Of a DNA stretch of 45,177 nucleotides, positions 35,829 to 44,190 are shown piece after piece; the stretch's first letter is position 1; every line of letters starts with the position of its first letter. A program made the translations under genes and the position numbers. Origin of the DNA: Oscillospiraceae bacterium (GTDB taxonomy: Bacteria > Bacillota > Clostridia > Oscillospirales > Oscillospiraceae); NCBI GenBank assembly GCA_021202795.1, contig JAJQCH010000082.1, positions 1 through 45,177 of the forward strand, given 5' to 3'. The notes below the pieces were generated by a model. That model was not told where the DNA came from. It was given only the letters and a program-made list of their open reading frames with translations, and searched no databases.

Positions 35829-37130
35829 TCAATCGAGCGGCACCAGCAGCCCGTGGAGCAGGAAACGAGGGTCGTTGTAGCTGGAGGAATAGTCGCAGGT
35901 GGACAGGGTGATGAGCTGATAGTCTGTGCTGACCGTGGCGTTGGTAGAAAACAGAGAGGAGGAGGTGATCTGGTTCAGATACGCCTGATAATCCGCTGTG
36001 CTGTCAAAGTAGCCGGGGTAATTGTCCAGGGTGGACTCCACGATGTGGGCGGCGATCAGGTCTATCCGATAGGTTTCCGTGGGCGTCAGATAGTACATGA
36101 TCGGATGTTCCTCATAATAGCTCTGATCCACATAGCCCTCGATGGTGCCGAGCATGGAGTCGTCCTTCATGTTGTGACCGTAAATGATGAAGTTGCACAT
36201 ATTGATGCCCATGACGGAGTTGACGTCTGCAAACAACGTGCCGGAGGTGTTGCTCTCCTTGTTGAAACCCCGCTTCAGGTAATACTCATTGTCGCTGGTC
36301 TGCACTACCGGGTAGTTGATCACCGTGTCCGGGCAGTATAGCCAGCCCACAATGTCCGTGTTGATGGATTCCAGATACTCCCAGTCCACGATGATGGGGA
36401 CAAAGGTATCGTCCTCGGTCTCCTCGCCGGTGTCCTCGGTGCTGCTGTCGGTATCGCCCTCTGTCTCTGCCAGGGCGGAAATGGCGTTGGAGGCCAGGTC
36501 GTTGTAGGCAGAGCGATCCCGCTGATAGTTGAGCAGGATTGAAATAAGCTGCCACCCGGCGATTACCATGCCGACGGCCAGTACCACGGCCAAAATAATC
36601 AGGGGGACGTTCCTTTTCCGCCGCCGCCGGCGGCTGTTATTGCTTCTGACCCTGGCCTGCTCCTCATAGGAACGCCCGGAGCGTTCCGCCGGGGCGCGGG
36701 TTTGGCTCCGCTGGTCATAGGTGCGGGAGCGGCTGGACGACCGGCTGCCCTGATCCGTCGGCCTCCGGCTTCCGCCGGATTGGGTGGAGCGGGTACGATT
36801 ATACTCACCGTTCTGTGCGGAACGGGAGGACTGACGGCTGGTCTGCTCCCGTGAAGAACGGGAGGACTGGCGGCTGGCCTGCTCCCGTGAAGAGTGGGAG
36901 GACTGGCGGCTGGTCTGCTCCCGTGAAGAACGGGAGGACTGGCGGCTGGCCTGCTCCCGTGAAGAGTGGGAGGACTGGCGGCTGGCCTGCTCCCGCGAGG
37001 AGCGGGAGGAACGCCGGGAAGGGTAGCTCTCCTCCTGGCTCCAGTCTATATCCTCCAGACCGCTCTCTGTATATTCGTCCTTCCAAAAATCCTCATTGTC
37101 GGGGTCAAAATGGAAATCATCGTCTCTCAT
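35829..37130 (-). CDS. srtB: Class B sortase with long Ser/Arg/Gln-rich N-terminal repeat region
   Basis: TM segment NVPLIILAVVLAVGMVIAGWQL; sortase core DIVGWLYCPDTVINYPVVQTSDNEYYLKRGF...FIIYGHNMKDDSMLG...LITLSTCDYSSSYNDPRFLLHGLLV (TLSTC active site). RBS GGAGGA precedes ATG 37130. Confidence 0.92.
   Translation of the reverse strand: MRDDDFHFDPDNEDFWKDEYTESGLEDIDWSQEESYPSRRSSRSSREQASRQSSHSSREQASRQSSRSSREQTSRQSSHSSREQASRQSSRSSREQTSRQSSRSAQNGEYNRTRSTQSGGSRRPTDQGSRSSSRSRTYDQRSQTRAPAERSGRSYEEQARVRSNNSRRRRRKRNVPLIILAVVLAVGMVIAGWQLISILLNYQRDRSAYNDLASNAISALAETEGDTDSSTEDTGEETEDDTFVPIIVDWEYLESINTDIVGWLYCPDTVINYPVVQTSDNEYYLKRGFNKESNTSGTLFADVNSVMGINMCNFIIYGHNMKDDSMLGTIEGYVDQSYYEEHPIMYYLTPTETYRIDLIAAHIVESTLDNYPGYFDSTADYQAYLNQITSSSLFSTNATVSTDYQLITLSTCDYSSSYNDPRFLLHGLLVPLD
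36819..37015. repeat. 36-bp tandem repeat array, about 5 units, inside the sortase gene
   Basis: Unit GAAGAACGGGAGGACTGGCGGCTGGCCTGCTCCCGT recurs with alternating variants (AACG/AGTG, GGCC/GGTC); encodes the 12-aa repeat SREQ(A/T)SRQSS(R/H)S. Confidence 0.9.
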
Positions 37131-37267
37131 ATGTTCCTCCCATCCCCATTCCCCATACCGCGGGGAAGGATTATGCGAATCGGTTACAAAAGTATCATAT
37201 ATTGGCAGTATAGCACAGTTCGTCAGTCTTTTCAATCGGTATCTGAATATGTTGATTCAGGGATTCC

Positions 37268-38467
37268 TTACACCACCTGGAAAATATAAAACTTGAGATA
37301 ATCCGTCTCCGGGACGTTCCAGAGGATGGGGTGGTCGGGGGCCTGGCGGCCTGTGAAGACCTGGCGGAGGCTGACGACGGTGTCTTTGGCGGCGGAGGAG
37401 AGCATCTGGCGGAATTTCTCATCCGTCATGAAGTGGGAGCAGGAGCAGGTGGCCAGCAGTCCCCCGCGAGGCAGCAGCTTCATGGCCCGCAGGTTTATCT
37501 GCTTATAGCCACGATAGGCCCCGTCCACCGTGTCCCGGCCCTTGGTGAAGGCCGGGGGGTCGAGAATTATAAGGTCGTAAGGCCCCCGGCCCCCCTGTTG
37601 GCCCATGGAGGTCAGCAGGCGGAACACATCCTCCCGCAGAAACTGAATATTATCCAGACCGTTCAGGGCGGCGTTTTCCCTGGCGGTGTCCAGGGCGGTC
37701 TGGGACACATCCACCGCCGTGACGGAGGCCGCTCCGCCCATGGCGGCGTGAAGGGCGAAGCCCCCGGTGTGGGTGAAGCAGTCCAGCACCGTCCGGCCCT
37801 GGGAAAGCTCCATCACCGCCCGCCGGTTGGAGAGCTGGTCGAGAAAAAAGCCGGTTTTCTGGCCGTTTAAGTAGTCCACGTTAAAGTGTATGCCGTTTTG
37901 CGTGATGACCGTCTGGCCGGAGGCCTGGCCTACGGCCCAGCCGACAAAGGGGGGCAGGCCCTCCTTATGCCGGAGGGGACTGTCGCTGCGCTCATAGACG
38001 GCGGAAACCTGGCCTCCCAGCTCGTCCAGCAGCAGGGGGTAGAGAAGGCCCTTCATTCGGTCTGTTCCGGCGCATAGCACTTCCGACACCAGTACGTCGT
38101 TATAGCGATCCACGGTCAGGCCGGGAAGCTGATCCGACTCTCCGAACACCAGGCGGCAGGCGGAAAAATGCGGCCCCATCACCATCCGCCGGTATTCTAC
38201 GGCGTAGTGGATCCGGCGGCGGTAAAACGCCTCGTCAAAGCGGTCGTTGGTGTTCCGGGACAGGAGCCGCACCTGTATTTTGGAGGTGTGGCTGCCATAG
38301 CCTGCCCCCAGCCACCGGCCCTTGGGGGAATATACGTCCACAATGTCCCCGGTCTGCCAGCCGCCCTCGTCCTCCGTTATCTCCGCCGCGTACACCCAGG
38401 GGTGGCCGCCCCGCAGCGCCCGTTCTCCCTTGGGGGTGACGGTCAGCTTTGGATAGGGTCTGTCCAT
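37268..38467 (-). CDS. Class I SAM-dependent rRNA (cytosine) methyltransferase, RlmI-like with PUA domain
   Basis: KGERALRGGHPWVYAAEI...GLTVDRYNDVLVSEVLC...GFFLDQLSNRRAVMELSQGRTVLDCFTHTGGFALHAAMGGAASVTAVDVS...YDLIILDPPAFTKGR. Confidence 0.93.
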   Translation of the reverse strand: MDRPYPKLTVTPKGERALRGGHPWVYAAEITEDEGGWQTGDIVDVYSPKGRWLGAGYGSHTSKIQVRLLSRNTNDRFDEAFYRRRIHYAVEYRRMVMGPHFSACRLVFGESDQLPGLTVDRYNDVLVSEVLCAGTDRMKGLLYPLLLDELGGQVSAVYERSDSPLRHKEGLPPFVGWAVGQASGQTVITQNGIHFNVDYLNGQKTGFFLDQLSNRRAVMELSQGRTVLDCFTHTGGFALHAAMGGAASVTAVDVSQTALDTARENAALNGLDNIQFLREDVFRLLTSMGQQGGRGPYDLIILDPPAFTKGRDTVDGAYRGYKQINLRAMKLLPRGGLLATCSCSHFMTDEKFRQMLSSAAKDTVVSLRQVFTGRQAPDHPILWNVPETDYLKFYIFQVV

Positions 38468-38469
38468 GG

Positions 38470-39510
38470 TCAGTCCTCCTCTGTCCGAGCGGCGGAGCCT
38501 GTCGGATTGCCGGAGACGGATACCGTCACCTCGCCGGAGGCGTCCTCCTCCGGCCAGGTATAGCCCCAGGCCCCGACGGCGGATATACCGCTGTCCACCA
38601 CCTGATAGAGAACCGCATCCGGCTCTGTGGCGATGGAGTAGGTCAGCGTACCCTCCCGCACGTCCAGACCGTATATGACTCCCTCGGTGGTATCCGCCGT
38701 CAGCTCCACGGTCAGATCCTGTCCCTCCAGGTCAACGGAGTATATTTCATAGGGGGTGCTGAAATAAAGCCTGTCGTTTAGCAGAATCAGCCCGGAATAC
38801 AGCCCGGAGCGATGGCTGCCCTCCACGCCCCAGATGGGCCAGCGCTCGTCCATAGAGAGGAGAAGCTCCGTCTCCCAGGTAGCCCGATCGCAGCGCCAGA
38901 GGTTAAAGTCCTCGTCTATGTAATAGCAGTAATCTCCATAGAATATGACCCTGGTCATGGCTGTGAGCCAGGGAGCCTCTTCCAATTCGCCGCCGGGAAC
39001 GGTCTCCTCGCTGTCCCAGCCGTAATGGCCGGTATCTCCGGCATTGGTCTCGTCAAACAGGAAATAGAGGTGGCGGATTAGACCCATCTTGGCGTTCTTG
39101 CCGTCGTCCCAGGTGCTGTCGGAGAAATAGCGGACGCCGTCCAGCGTGACCAGTATCCAGGCGTGATCCATATCCTCGCTGTAGGTGGCCACGCCCTCCA
39201 GCCCGGCCAGCTCCGCCAGATAGGCGAAGCCCGCCGCGTAACCCGTGCAGACCGCCGACCCCTCCACAATGGCGCCATAGGCTGTCTGGCTGCGAAGGGT
39301 GGCCCCATAATCTACGTTCAGGCACATCCAGTCATGGAGTGCCGTCAGCTTTTCCAGGTCGGTCATGTCCTCGTCGATACAGGAGGCGATGGCGGCCATG
39401 CCCGCCTCATACAGCAGCGTCTCTTGCTCGTCCTCCGTGACGGCCAGGGCCGATACGGACAGAGAGAAAATCATCATCAGCCCCAGCAGCAGGGCGAAAA
39501 ACCTTTTCAT
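38470..39510 (-). CDS. Secreted transglutaminase-like domain protein
   Basis: Signal peptide; LTALHDWMCLNVDYG...GAIVEGSAVCTGYAAGFAYLAELAGLEGVATYSEDMDHAWILVTLDGVRYFSDSTWDD, with Cys-His-Asp transglutaminase-like triad. Confidence 0.85.
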   Translation of the reverse strand: MKRFFALLLGLMMIFSLSVSALAVTEDEQETLLYEAGMAAIASCIDEDMTDLEKLTALHDWMCLNVDYGATLRSQTAYGAIVEGSAVCTGYAAGFAYLAELAGLEGVATYSEDMDHAWILVTLDGVRYFSDSTWDDGKNAKMGLIRHLYFLFDETNAGDTGHYGWDSEETVPGGELEEAPWLTAMTRVIFYGDYCYYIDEDFNLWRCDRATWETELLLSMDERWPIWGVEGSHRSGLYSGLILLNDRLYFSTPYEIYSVDLEGQDLTVELTADTTEGVIYGLDVREGTLTYSIATEPDAVLYQVVDSGISAVGAWGYTWPEEDASGEVTVSVSGNPTGSAARTEED

Positions 39511-39696
39511 GGTACGGCTCCTTTTCGGCCCGCGTGTTTCAGGGCCGATTCAAAATGCTTCCGCCCTTATTGTATCATTCCAAACGCCGGGAATCAACAG
39601 GAACTTTCACATTAGCGGGGCAGATTGACAAAAAAAGATTGATTATAAATAAACATCGTGTTACAATACATATATTACCAACGGGAGTGAAACTAG

Positions 39697-40707
39697 GTGC
39701 TTTTGTGCAATATAGACAAGGCCGTAGCCCTGCTCCGCCAGGCGGAGGATGTCCTGATCATCACCCACATCAGGCCGGACGGGGATGCCGCAGGCAGCGG
39801 CTGCGCCCTCTGCCTGGGCCTGCGAGCCATGGGAAAACGGGCGTTTTTGGCAAAGAATCCCCCCTCGATGGGGCGGTATGAAAAATATATGACCCCCTAT
39901 TTTGCCCCGGCGGACTTTGTCCCGGCGTTTGTCGTAGCAGTGGATACCCCAGGCCCCGGCCAGTATCCCCCTGGTTGGGAGTCGTTTGCAGAGCGGACAG
40001 ACCTTGCCATCGACCACCACGGCACAAACAGCGGCTATGCGAAGGCCACCCTTCTGGAGGGGGACAGCGCCGCCGCCGGGGAGCTGGTCTATCTGGTGCT
40101 GGAGACGATGGGCGTTTCCCTGTCCCCGGCTATGACGGAGGCGCTGTATGTGGCGCTGACAACGGACACCAACGGCTTCCGCACAGCGGACACCACCGCC
40201 CGGACGCTGTATATCGCATCCAGGCTGTATGACAGGGGCTTTGACGCGGCGGCCCTGACCCGGTCGCTGTTTGAGACGAAAACTGCCGCCCGCCTGCGGC
40301 TGGAATCGTTTCTGTTCGATTCCATGCGGTTTCCAAGGGAGGACATATGCGTTATGACCCTTCCCCTGGACGCCATAAAACGCTGCGGGGCGGGGGAGAA
40401 CGACATGGACAAAATCTCCCTTCTGACCATGACGCCGGAGGGCGTGAAATATGGTCTGCTCCTGCGGGAGCTGGAGGACGGGACGTGGAAGATCTCCCTG
40501 CGGACGGACGGCTCCGTGAACGCCGGAAGCGTTCTTGGAACGGTAGGCGGGGGAGGACACGCCGCCGCTGCGGGGGCTGTGCTGCCGGGCGAGCCGGAGG
40601 CCATAGCGCAGGCGGTTTTGTCCGCGCTGGAGGCTGTCCTATACATTGTAATCCCGGCGCCGGAGCGCGCCAAATATAGATTTATGAAGGAGAAACGAAA
40701 TGAGTAA
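39697..40707 (+). CDS. DHH/DHHA1 family phosphoesterase (NrnA-like)
   Basis: VLIITHIRPDGDAAGSGCALCLGLRAMGK...LAIDHHGTNSGYAKAT...GTVGGGGHAAAAGAVL. Confidence 0.9.
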   Translation: MLLCNIDKAVALLRQAEDVLIITHIRPDGDAAGSGCALCLGLRAMGKRAFLAKNPPSMGRYEKYMTPYFAPADFVPAFVVAVDTPGPGQYPPGWESFAERTDLAIDHHGTNSGYAKATLLEGDSAAAGELVYLVLETMGVSLSPAMTEALYVALTTDTNGFRTADTTARTLYIASRLYDRGFDAAALTRSLFETKTAARLRLESFLFDSMRFPREDICVMTLPLDAIKRCGAGENDMDKISLLTMTPEGVKYGLLLRELEDGTWKISLRTDGSVNAGSVLGTVGGGGHAAAAGAVLPGEPEAIAQAVLSALEAVLYIVIPAPERAKYRFMKEKRNE

Positions 40708-42478
40708 ACGCATCCTATCCCTGCTTTTGGCTGTGATTCTGTGCCTTGGCCTTGGCACCGCGGCACTGGCTGACAGCGACAATTTCCTCGACCTGGTGGA
40801 CGAGGTCTACGAGGTCACAGAGGCCATTCATCTCAGCCGTCTGACCATCGATGAGAACAGCTCTCTCACCGCCCCGGAGGGCTATGTCCCCGTGGTCACG
40901 GTGGACGGCTACCTCAAGACCATCGAGGAGGGTACCGCCTATGCCTTCTATGGCAATGTGGACGTGTATCCTCTGGCAGATGCCATTGTGAGTGAGAACA
41001 TCCGCGGCGCTTCCGCCGCCTATGTGGAGGACGGCGCTTCCGTGTCCTTTGAGGATCAGGTCTTCCTGTCCTATGGCTATATCAGCGGCGAGTATATCGA
41101 CGCGAACGGGGACGGCGAGCTGACCGAGGACGAGTGGCAGTCTGACACCACTAACGAGTACGGCAGCAAGTTCGGTATGTCCGCCGGCGTCCTGGCAAAC
41201 GGCGAGGGGACCACTGTTGACCTGACCGACGTGACCGTGCTGTCCGCCAGCGGCTCCACCTCCAACGGTGTGTTTGCCGCCAACGGCTCCACCATCACCA
41301 TCACCGATTCCACCGTCATCACCAACAACTCTCAGGGCCACGCTCTGGACGCCACCTTCGGCGGCACCTTCATCGTGGACAACTGCGTCCTGCGCACCAA
41401 CGGCGGCTCCTCCTCCGTTCTGTCCACCGACTTCGGCGGCGGATTCTTTAAGGTGACAAACACCTACTGCGAGTCCAACACCACCGGCTCCGGCGCTATC
41501 TACGCCGCCGGCTCCTCCATCTTCGTGCTGGAGGACTGCGTCCTGCACACCAATAAGTCCGAGACGGTCATGAACGCCCACAACAACAGCGTTGTGGTGC
41601 TGAAGGACTGCTCCCTGTACGGCCCGGAGATCTTTGACGGCCACCAGGCCATGCCCTCCCCTGAAAACGCCTCCGGCGACACCACCTTCAGCTTCAACTG
41701 CACCTATGAGGCGGTAGACAACGCCATCATCCATGAGCAGGGCGGCGTCACCACCCACTACATCATTGGCTGCGACACCTCCGCCTGCTCTGCGGACTAC
41801 GCCATCCAGGTGGAGTATGAAGACGGCATGGGTACCGGCAAGGTCTATGTGAATCTGTGGGATACGGAAATGACCGGCGACATCTACTGCTATGAGGGCG
41901 GCGTTGTGGAGCTGAACCTCTATGAGGGTGCTGTCTTCACCGGCGAGGTAATCATGGACGGTGAGTGCGAAGTCACCATCAACGTCTACAACGGCGGCGA
42001 GTATATCGGTGAGTATGAGGCCAACTACATCGACGAGACCGTGGCGGCTCCTGAGTATTCTGAGGACACCTACGGCTCCATCGAGTGGATCAAGACCGAG
42101 TCCGGCCTGTGGGCTGAGGGCAATAGCTGGTCCAGCTATGAGACCGCCTATGACACCTATGTCCAGCCTGTTATCGCGGCTGCCTCCGCCAACGTAAACG
42201 GCGAGGCCAACGAGCCCACCGTTGTCACCGCCTCCGGCAAGACCGAGGCCAATGTGGACATCTTCGACCTGTACATCGAGTATATGCGCAGCCAGCTCAT
42301 CGAGGGAGACGAGTTCTATGAGGAGTTCTCCGCTGCCCTGGATTCCGTCCACGAGGCAGGCTACGATGAGTCCACCATGCCCTTTGAGATGCTCATCTCC
42401 ATGGGTGCTTACGGCTATGAGGGCTTCGCCGCCTATTATCTTGAAAACGGCGAGATCCCCCCGGTAGCCGAGTGGTAA
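40700..42478 (+). CDS. Secreted right-handed beta-helix protein
   Basis: Signal peptide MSKRILSLLLAVILCLGLGTAALA; repeated turns such as GVFAANGSTITITDSTVITNNSQGHALDATFGGTFIVDNCVLRTNGGSSSVLSTDFGGGFFKVTNTYCESNTTG. Confidence 0.75.
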   Translation: MSKRILSLLLAVILCLGLGTAALADSDNFLDLVDEVYEVTEAIHLSRLTIDENSSLTAPEGYVPVVTVDGYLKTIEEGTAYAFYGNVDVYPLADAIVSENIRGASAAYVEDGASVSFEDQVFLSYGYISGEYIDANGDGELTEDEWQSDTTNEYGSKFGMSAGVLANGEGTTVDLTDVTVLSASGSTSNGVFAANGSTITITDSTVITNNSQGHALDATFGGTFIVDNCVLRTNGGSSSVLSTDFGGGFFKVTNTYCESNTTGSGAIYAAGSSIFVLEDCVLHTNKSETVMNAHNNSVVVLKDCSLYGPEIFDGHQAMPSPENASGDTTFSFNCTYEAVDNAIIHEQGGVTTHYIIGCDTSACSADYAIQVEYEDGMGTGKVYVNLWDTEMTGDIYCYEGGVVELNLYEGAVFTGEVIMDGECEVTINVYNGGEYIGEYEANYIDETVAAPEYSEDTYGSIEWIKTESGLWAEGNSWSSYETAYDTYVQPVIAAASANVNGEANEPTVVTASGKTEANVDIFDLYIEYMRSQLIEGDEFYEEFSAALDSVHEAGYDESTMPFEMLISMGAYGYEGFAAYYLENGEIPPVAEW

Positions 42479-42503
42479 AAGCAAACAAAATGTAATCCAC
42501 CAT

Positions 42504-42539
42504 AATAAACGTAAAGGGCGGAAGCCCTTTACGTTTATT
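42504..42539. terminator. Perfect 16-bp terminator hairpin
   Basis: AATAAACGTAAAGGGC-ggaa-GCCCTTTACGTTTATT followed by TATTTGG. Confidence 0.85.
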
Positions 42540-42564
42540 TATTTGGTAATTTTACAAAAAAGAC

Positions 42565-42592
42565 TTGACGGCGGCCAAAAAATGTGTAAACT
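42565..42592 (+). promoter_or_regulatory. Candidate promoter for a noncoding RNA
   Basis: TTGACG (42565-42570), 16-nt spacer, TAAACT (42587-42592). Confidence 0.5.
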
Positions 42593-42597
42593 GTTAA

Positions 42598-42826
42598 ATA
42601 GGGAACGATGTGAGCCGGGAGTCGTGTCGGTTCCTATCGCCGGCCATCGCCCCTGCATATGGGCCTGCCCACTTCATGTGACTCCCCTTTCTCCTCTTAA
42701 TGCTTTCTTATCATACCAAGAAAACTCCTTTACTGTAATTTTTGTTTCCTAAGCGCGCAGGGGCGTTGGTTTACGGGGGGCGTTTTCTCCTTCGCAGAGG
42801 CGTTCAGCCTTTGCGGTTTTTTTATG
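42598..42826 (+). ncRNA. Candidate structured, pseudoknotted noncoding RNA (class not confirmed)
   Basis: No convincing CDS; predicted promoter and intrinsic terminator; helices GGGAGTC/GACTCCC (42617-42623/42680-42686) and CGCCCCTGC/GCAGGGGCG (42648-42656/42757-42765) interleave. Confidence 0.55.
42797..42822 (+). terminator. Intrinsic terminator of the candidate ncRNA
   Basis: CGCAGAGGC-gttca-GCCTTTGCG followed by GTTTTTTT. Confidence 0.75.
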
Positions 42827-43397
42827 CCAAAAGCACGGGCTGAAGCTGGCGGCCCCTGGCCGCGGCCTCCACCGTAGCGGCGATTTGGGCATAATCGCAG
42901 CTCAGAGACGCAGGCTTTTCGGCGGGAGCGTCCTGGCGGAAGGGGACAAAATAAATATTCCTCCGATTCAGCAGCCGCCCGATGCTCTCCGCCGATGCGC
43001 CCAGGCCGTCGTTGGTGGACACGCCGACGACCAGGGGCTTGCCGTTTCGCAGATGGCCCTTGGCGGCCATGGTGACGGCGGTGTCCGTAATGCCGTGGGC
43101 AAGCTTCCCCAATGTGTTTCCCGTGCAGGGGACGATGGCCAGCACGTCGATGACGTTGCTGGGGCCAAGAGGCTCCGCGTCGAAAATGGTCGTGACGGCG
43201 CTGTGGCCGCTCTCCTTTTCCAGCAGAGACAGCCAGTCCCCGCCGGGGCCGAAGCGGCTGTCCTGCAGGGCGTTCTCGCTGAAGATGGGGTAAACCTCAA
43301 ACTGGCGGCACAGGGCAGGCAGCACCTGGGCCAGCTTTCCAAAGGAGCAGTAGGAACCGGTCAGGGCAAGCCCCAGGCGCAGCTTATTGTTTTCCAT
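42822..43397 (-). CDS. dpaB: Dipicolinate synthase subunit B
   Basis: LRLGLALTGSYCSFGKLAQVLPAL...YPIFSENALQDSRFG...IVPCTGNTLGKLAHGITDTAVTMAAKGHLRNGKPLVVGVSTNDGLGASAESIGRLLNRRNIYFVPFRQD. Confidence 0.95.
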   Translation of the reverse strand: MENNKLRLGLALTGSYCSFGKLAQVLPALCRQFEVYPIFSENALQDSRFGPGGDWLSLLEKESGHSAVTTIFDAEPLGPSNVIDVLAIVPCTGNTLGKLAHGITDTAVTMAAKGHLRNGKPLVVGVSTNDGLGASAESIGRLLNRRNIYFVPFRQDAPAEKPASLSCDYAQIAATVEAAARGRQLQPVLLA

Positions 43398-44001
43398 TTT
43401 CTTCCTCCTCGATGACGCGATAAATGGCCTCAGCCATCACGTCTGCCGCCGCCTTGGGCGCGTACAGACCGGGCAGCCCCGGCGCCTTCAAAACGGCGAC
43501 GCCGTCGGCCCAGCCTCCGGGCGCGCTGGCAAGCTCCAGACACAGCGCCCCGCCGTAGTCCCCGGCGAGGACGGGAGCGGGGATGGTGTTCACCACAATG
43601 TCAAATTTGCGGGGGATAGCCGTCAGCTCTACAGCCCGGCAGCCCACCGCCCTGGCGGCGGCCCTGTCGCTCCGGCTTCTGGCCGCCACGGTCACATGAA
43701 CGCCCAGGGAGGACAGCATCCCCGCCAGAAACCGTCCGATCCGGCCATACCCGGCCAGCAGGGCCTCCGCGCCCATCATGGCCCGGTTCGACCGGCGCAT
43801 CAGCAGCTCCAAGGCCCCTTCTGCCGTCAGCGCGGCGTTTTCGATGATGTATATCTCGTCCCTCCAGTAGGGGAGGCCGGTTTCCATCGCCGGGGGCGCG
43901 ATGATATGGCCTCCCTCCGCCGTGATGGAGTGTCCGTCCGTCTCCAGCCGCCGCCGCAGATACAGAAACCGCGGGTCGGCTCCCAAAAAGGTAAAATCCA
44001 C
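43384..44001 (-). CDS. dpaA: Dipicolinate synthase subunit A
   Basis: VDFTFLGADPRFLYLRRRLETDGHSI...LLAGYGRIGRFLAGMLSSLGVHVTVAARSRSDRAAARAVGCRAVEL...FDIVVNTIPAPVL. GTG at 44001 follows GGAGGTGATAACT. Confidence 0.93.
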   Translation of the reverse strand: MDFTFLGADPRFLYLRRRLETDGHSITAEGGHIIAPPAMETGLPYWRDEIYIIENAALTAEGALELLMRRSNRAMMGAEALLAGYGRIGRFLAGMLSSLGVHVTVAARSRSDRAAARAVGCRAVELTAIPRKFDIVVNTIPAPVLAGDYGGALCLELASAPGGWADGVAVLKAPGLPGLYAPKAAADVMAEAIYRVIEEEENGKQ

Positions 44002-44125
44002 AGTTATCACCTCCCGCCATACTATGTGATTGCAGTCGTTTTTGCTAACGCAAAAACGAAGGGGGCTGCGGCCTGTGCGCGCTTGCACACCGCCTGCGGG
44101 CCGGGGGCGGCCAGGCATAAAAACG

Positions 44126-44166
44126 CCCCGGCAGACGGCTGCATTTTCTGCGGCGGTCTGCCGGGG
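44126..44166 (-). terminator. Terminator after the VanY-like gene
   Basis: Minus strand CCCCGGCAGAC...GTCTGCCGGGG followed by CGTTTTTAT. Confidence 0.8.
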
Positions 44167-44190
44167 TATGTTATATGCGGTCTGCGGGCG

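Noticed and set aside
36819-37015. CRISPR array
   Set aside because: Repeats are directly adjacent without unique spacers and are in frame inside the sortase CDS; no cas genes are nearby.
36805-37213. Repeat-containing ORFs on both strands over the sortase repeat array
   Set aside because: The 36-bp periodicity keeps several frames open; only the minus-strand sortase frame continues into a real domain.
40715-42484. 589-aa minus-strand ORF antisense to the beta-helix gene
   Set aside because: Mirror ORF of a GC-rich gene; no signal peptide or domain, and the plus-strand product has a clear signal peptide and RBS.
42543-42752. 69-aa plus-strand ORF in the candidate ncRNA
   Set aside because: No RBS, it starts inside the promoter region, and its codon composition does not match the surrounding genes.
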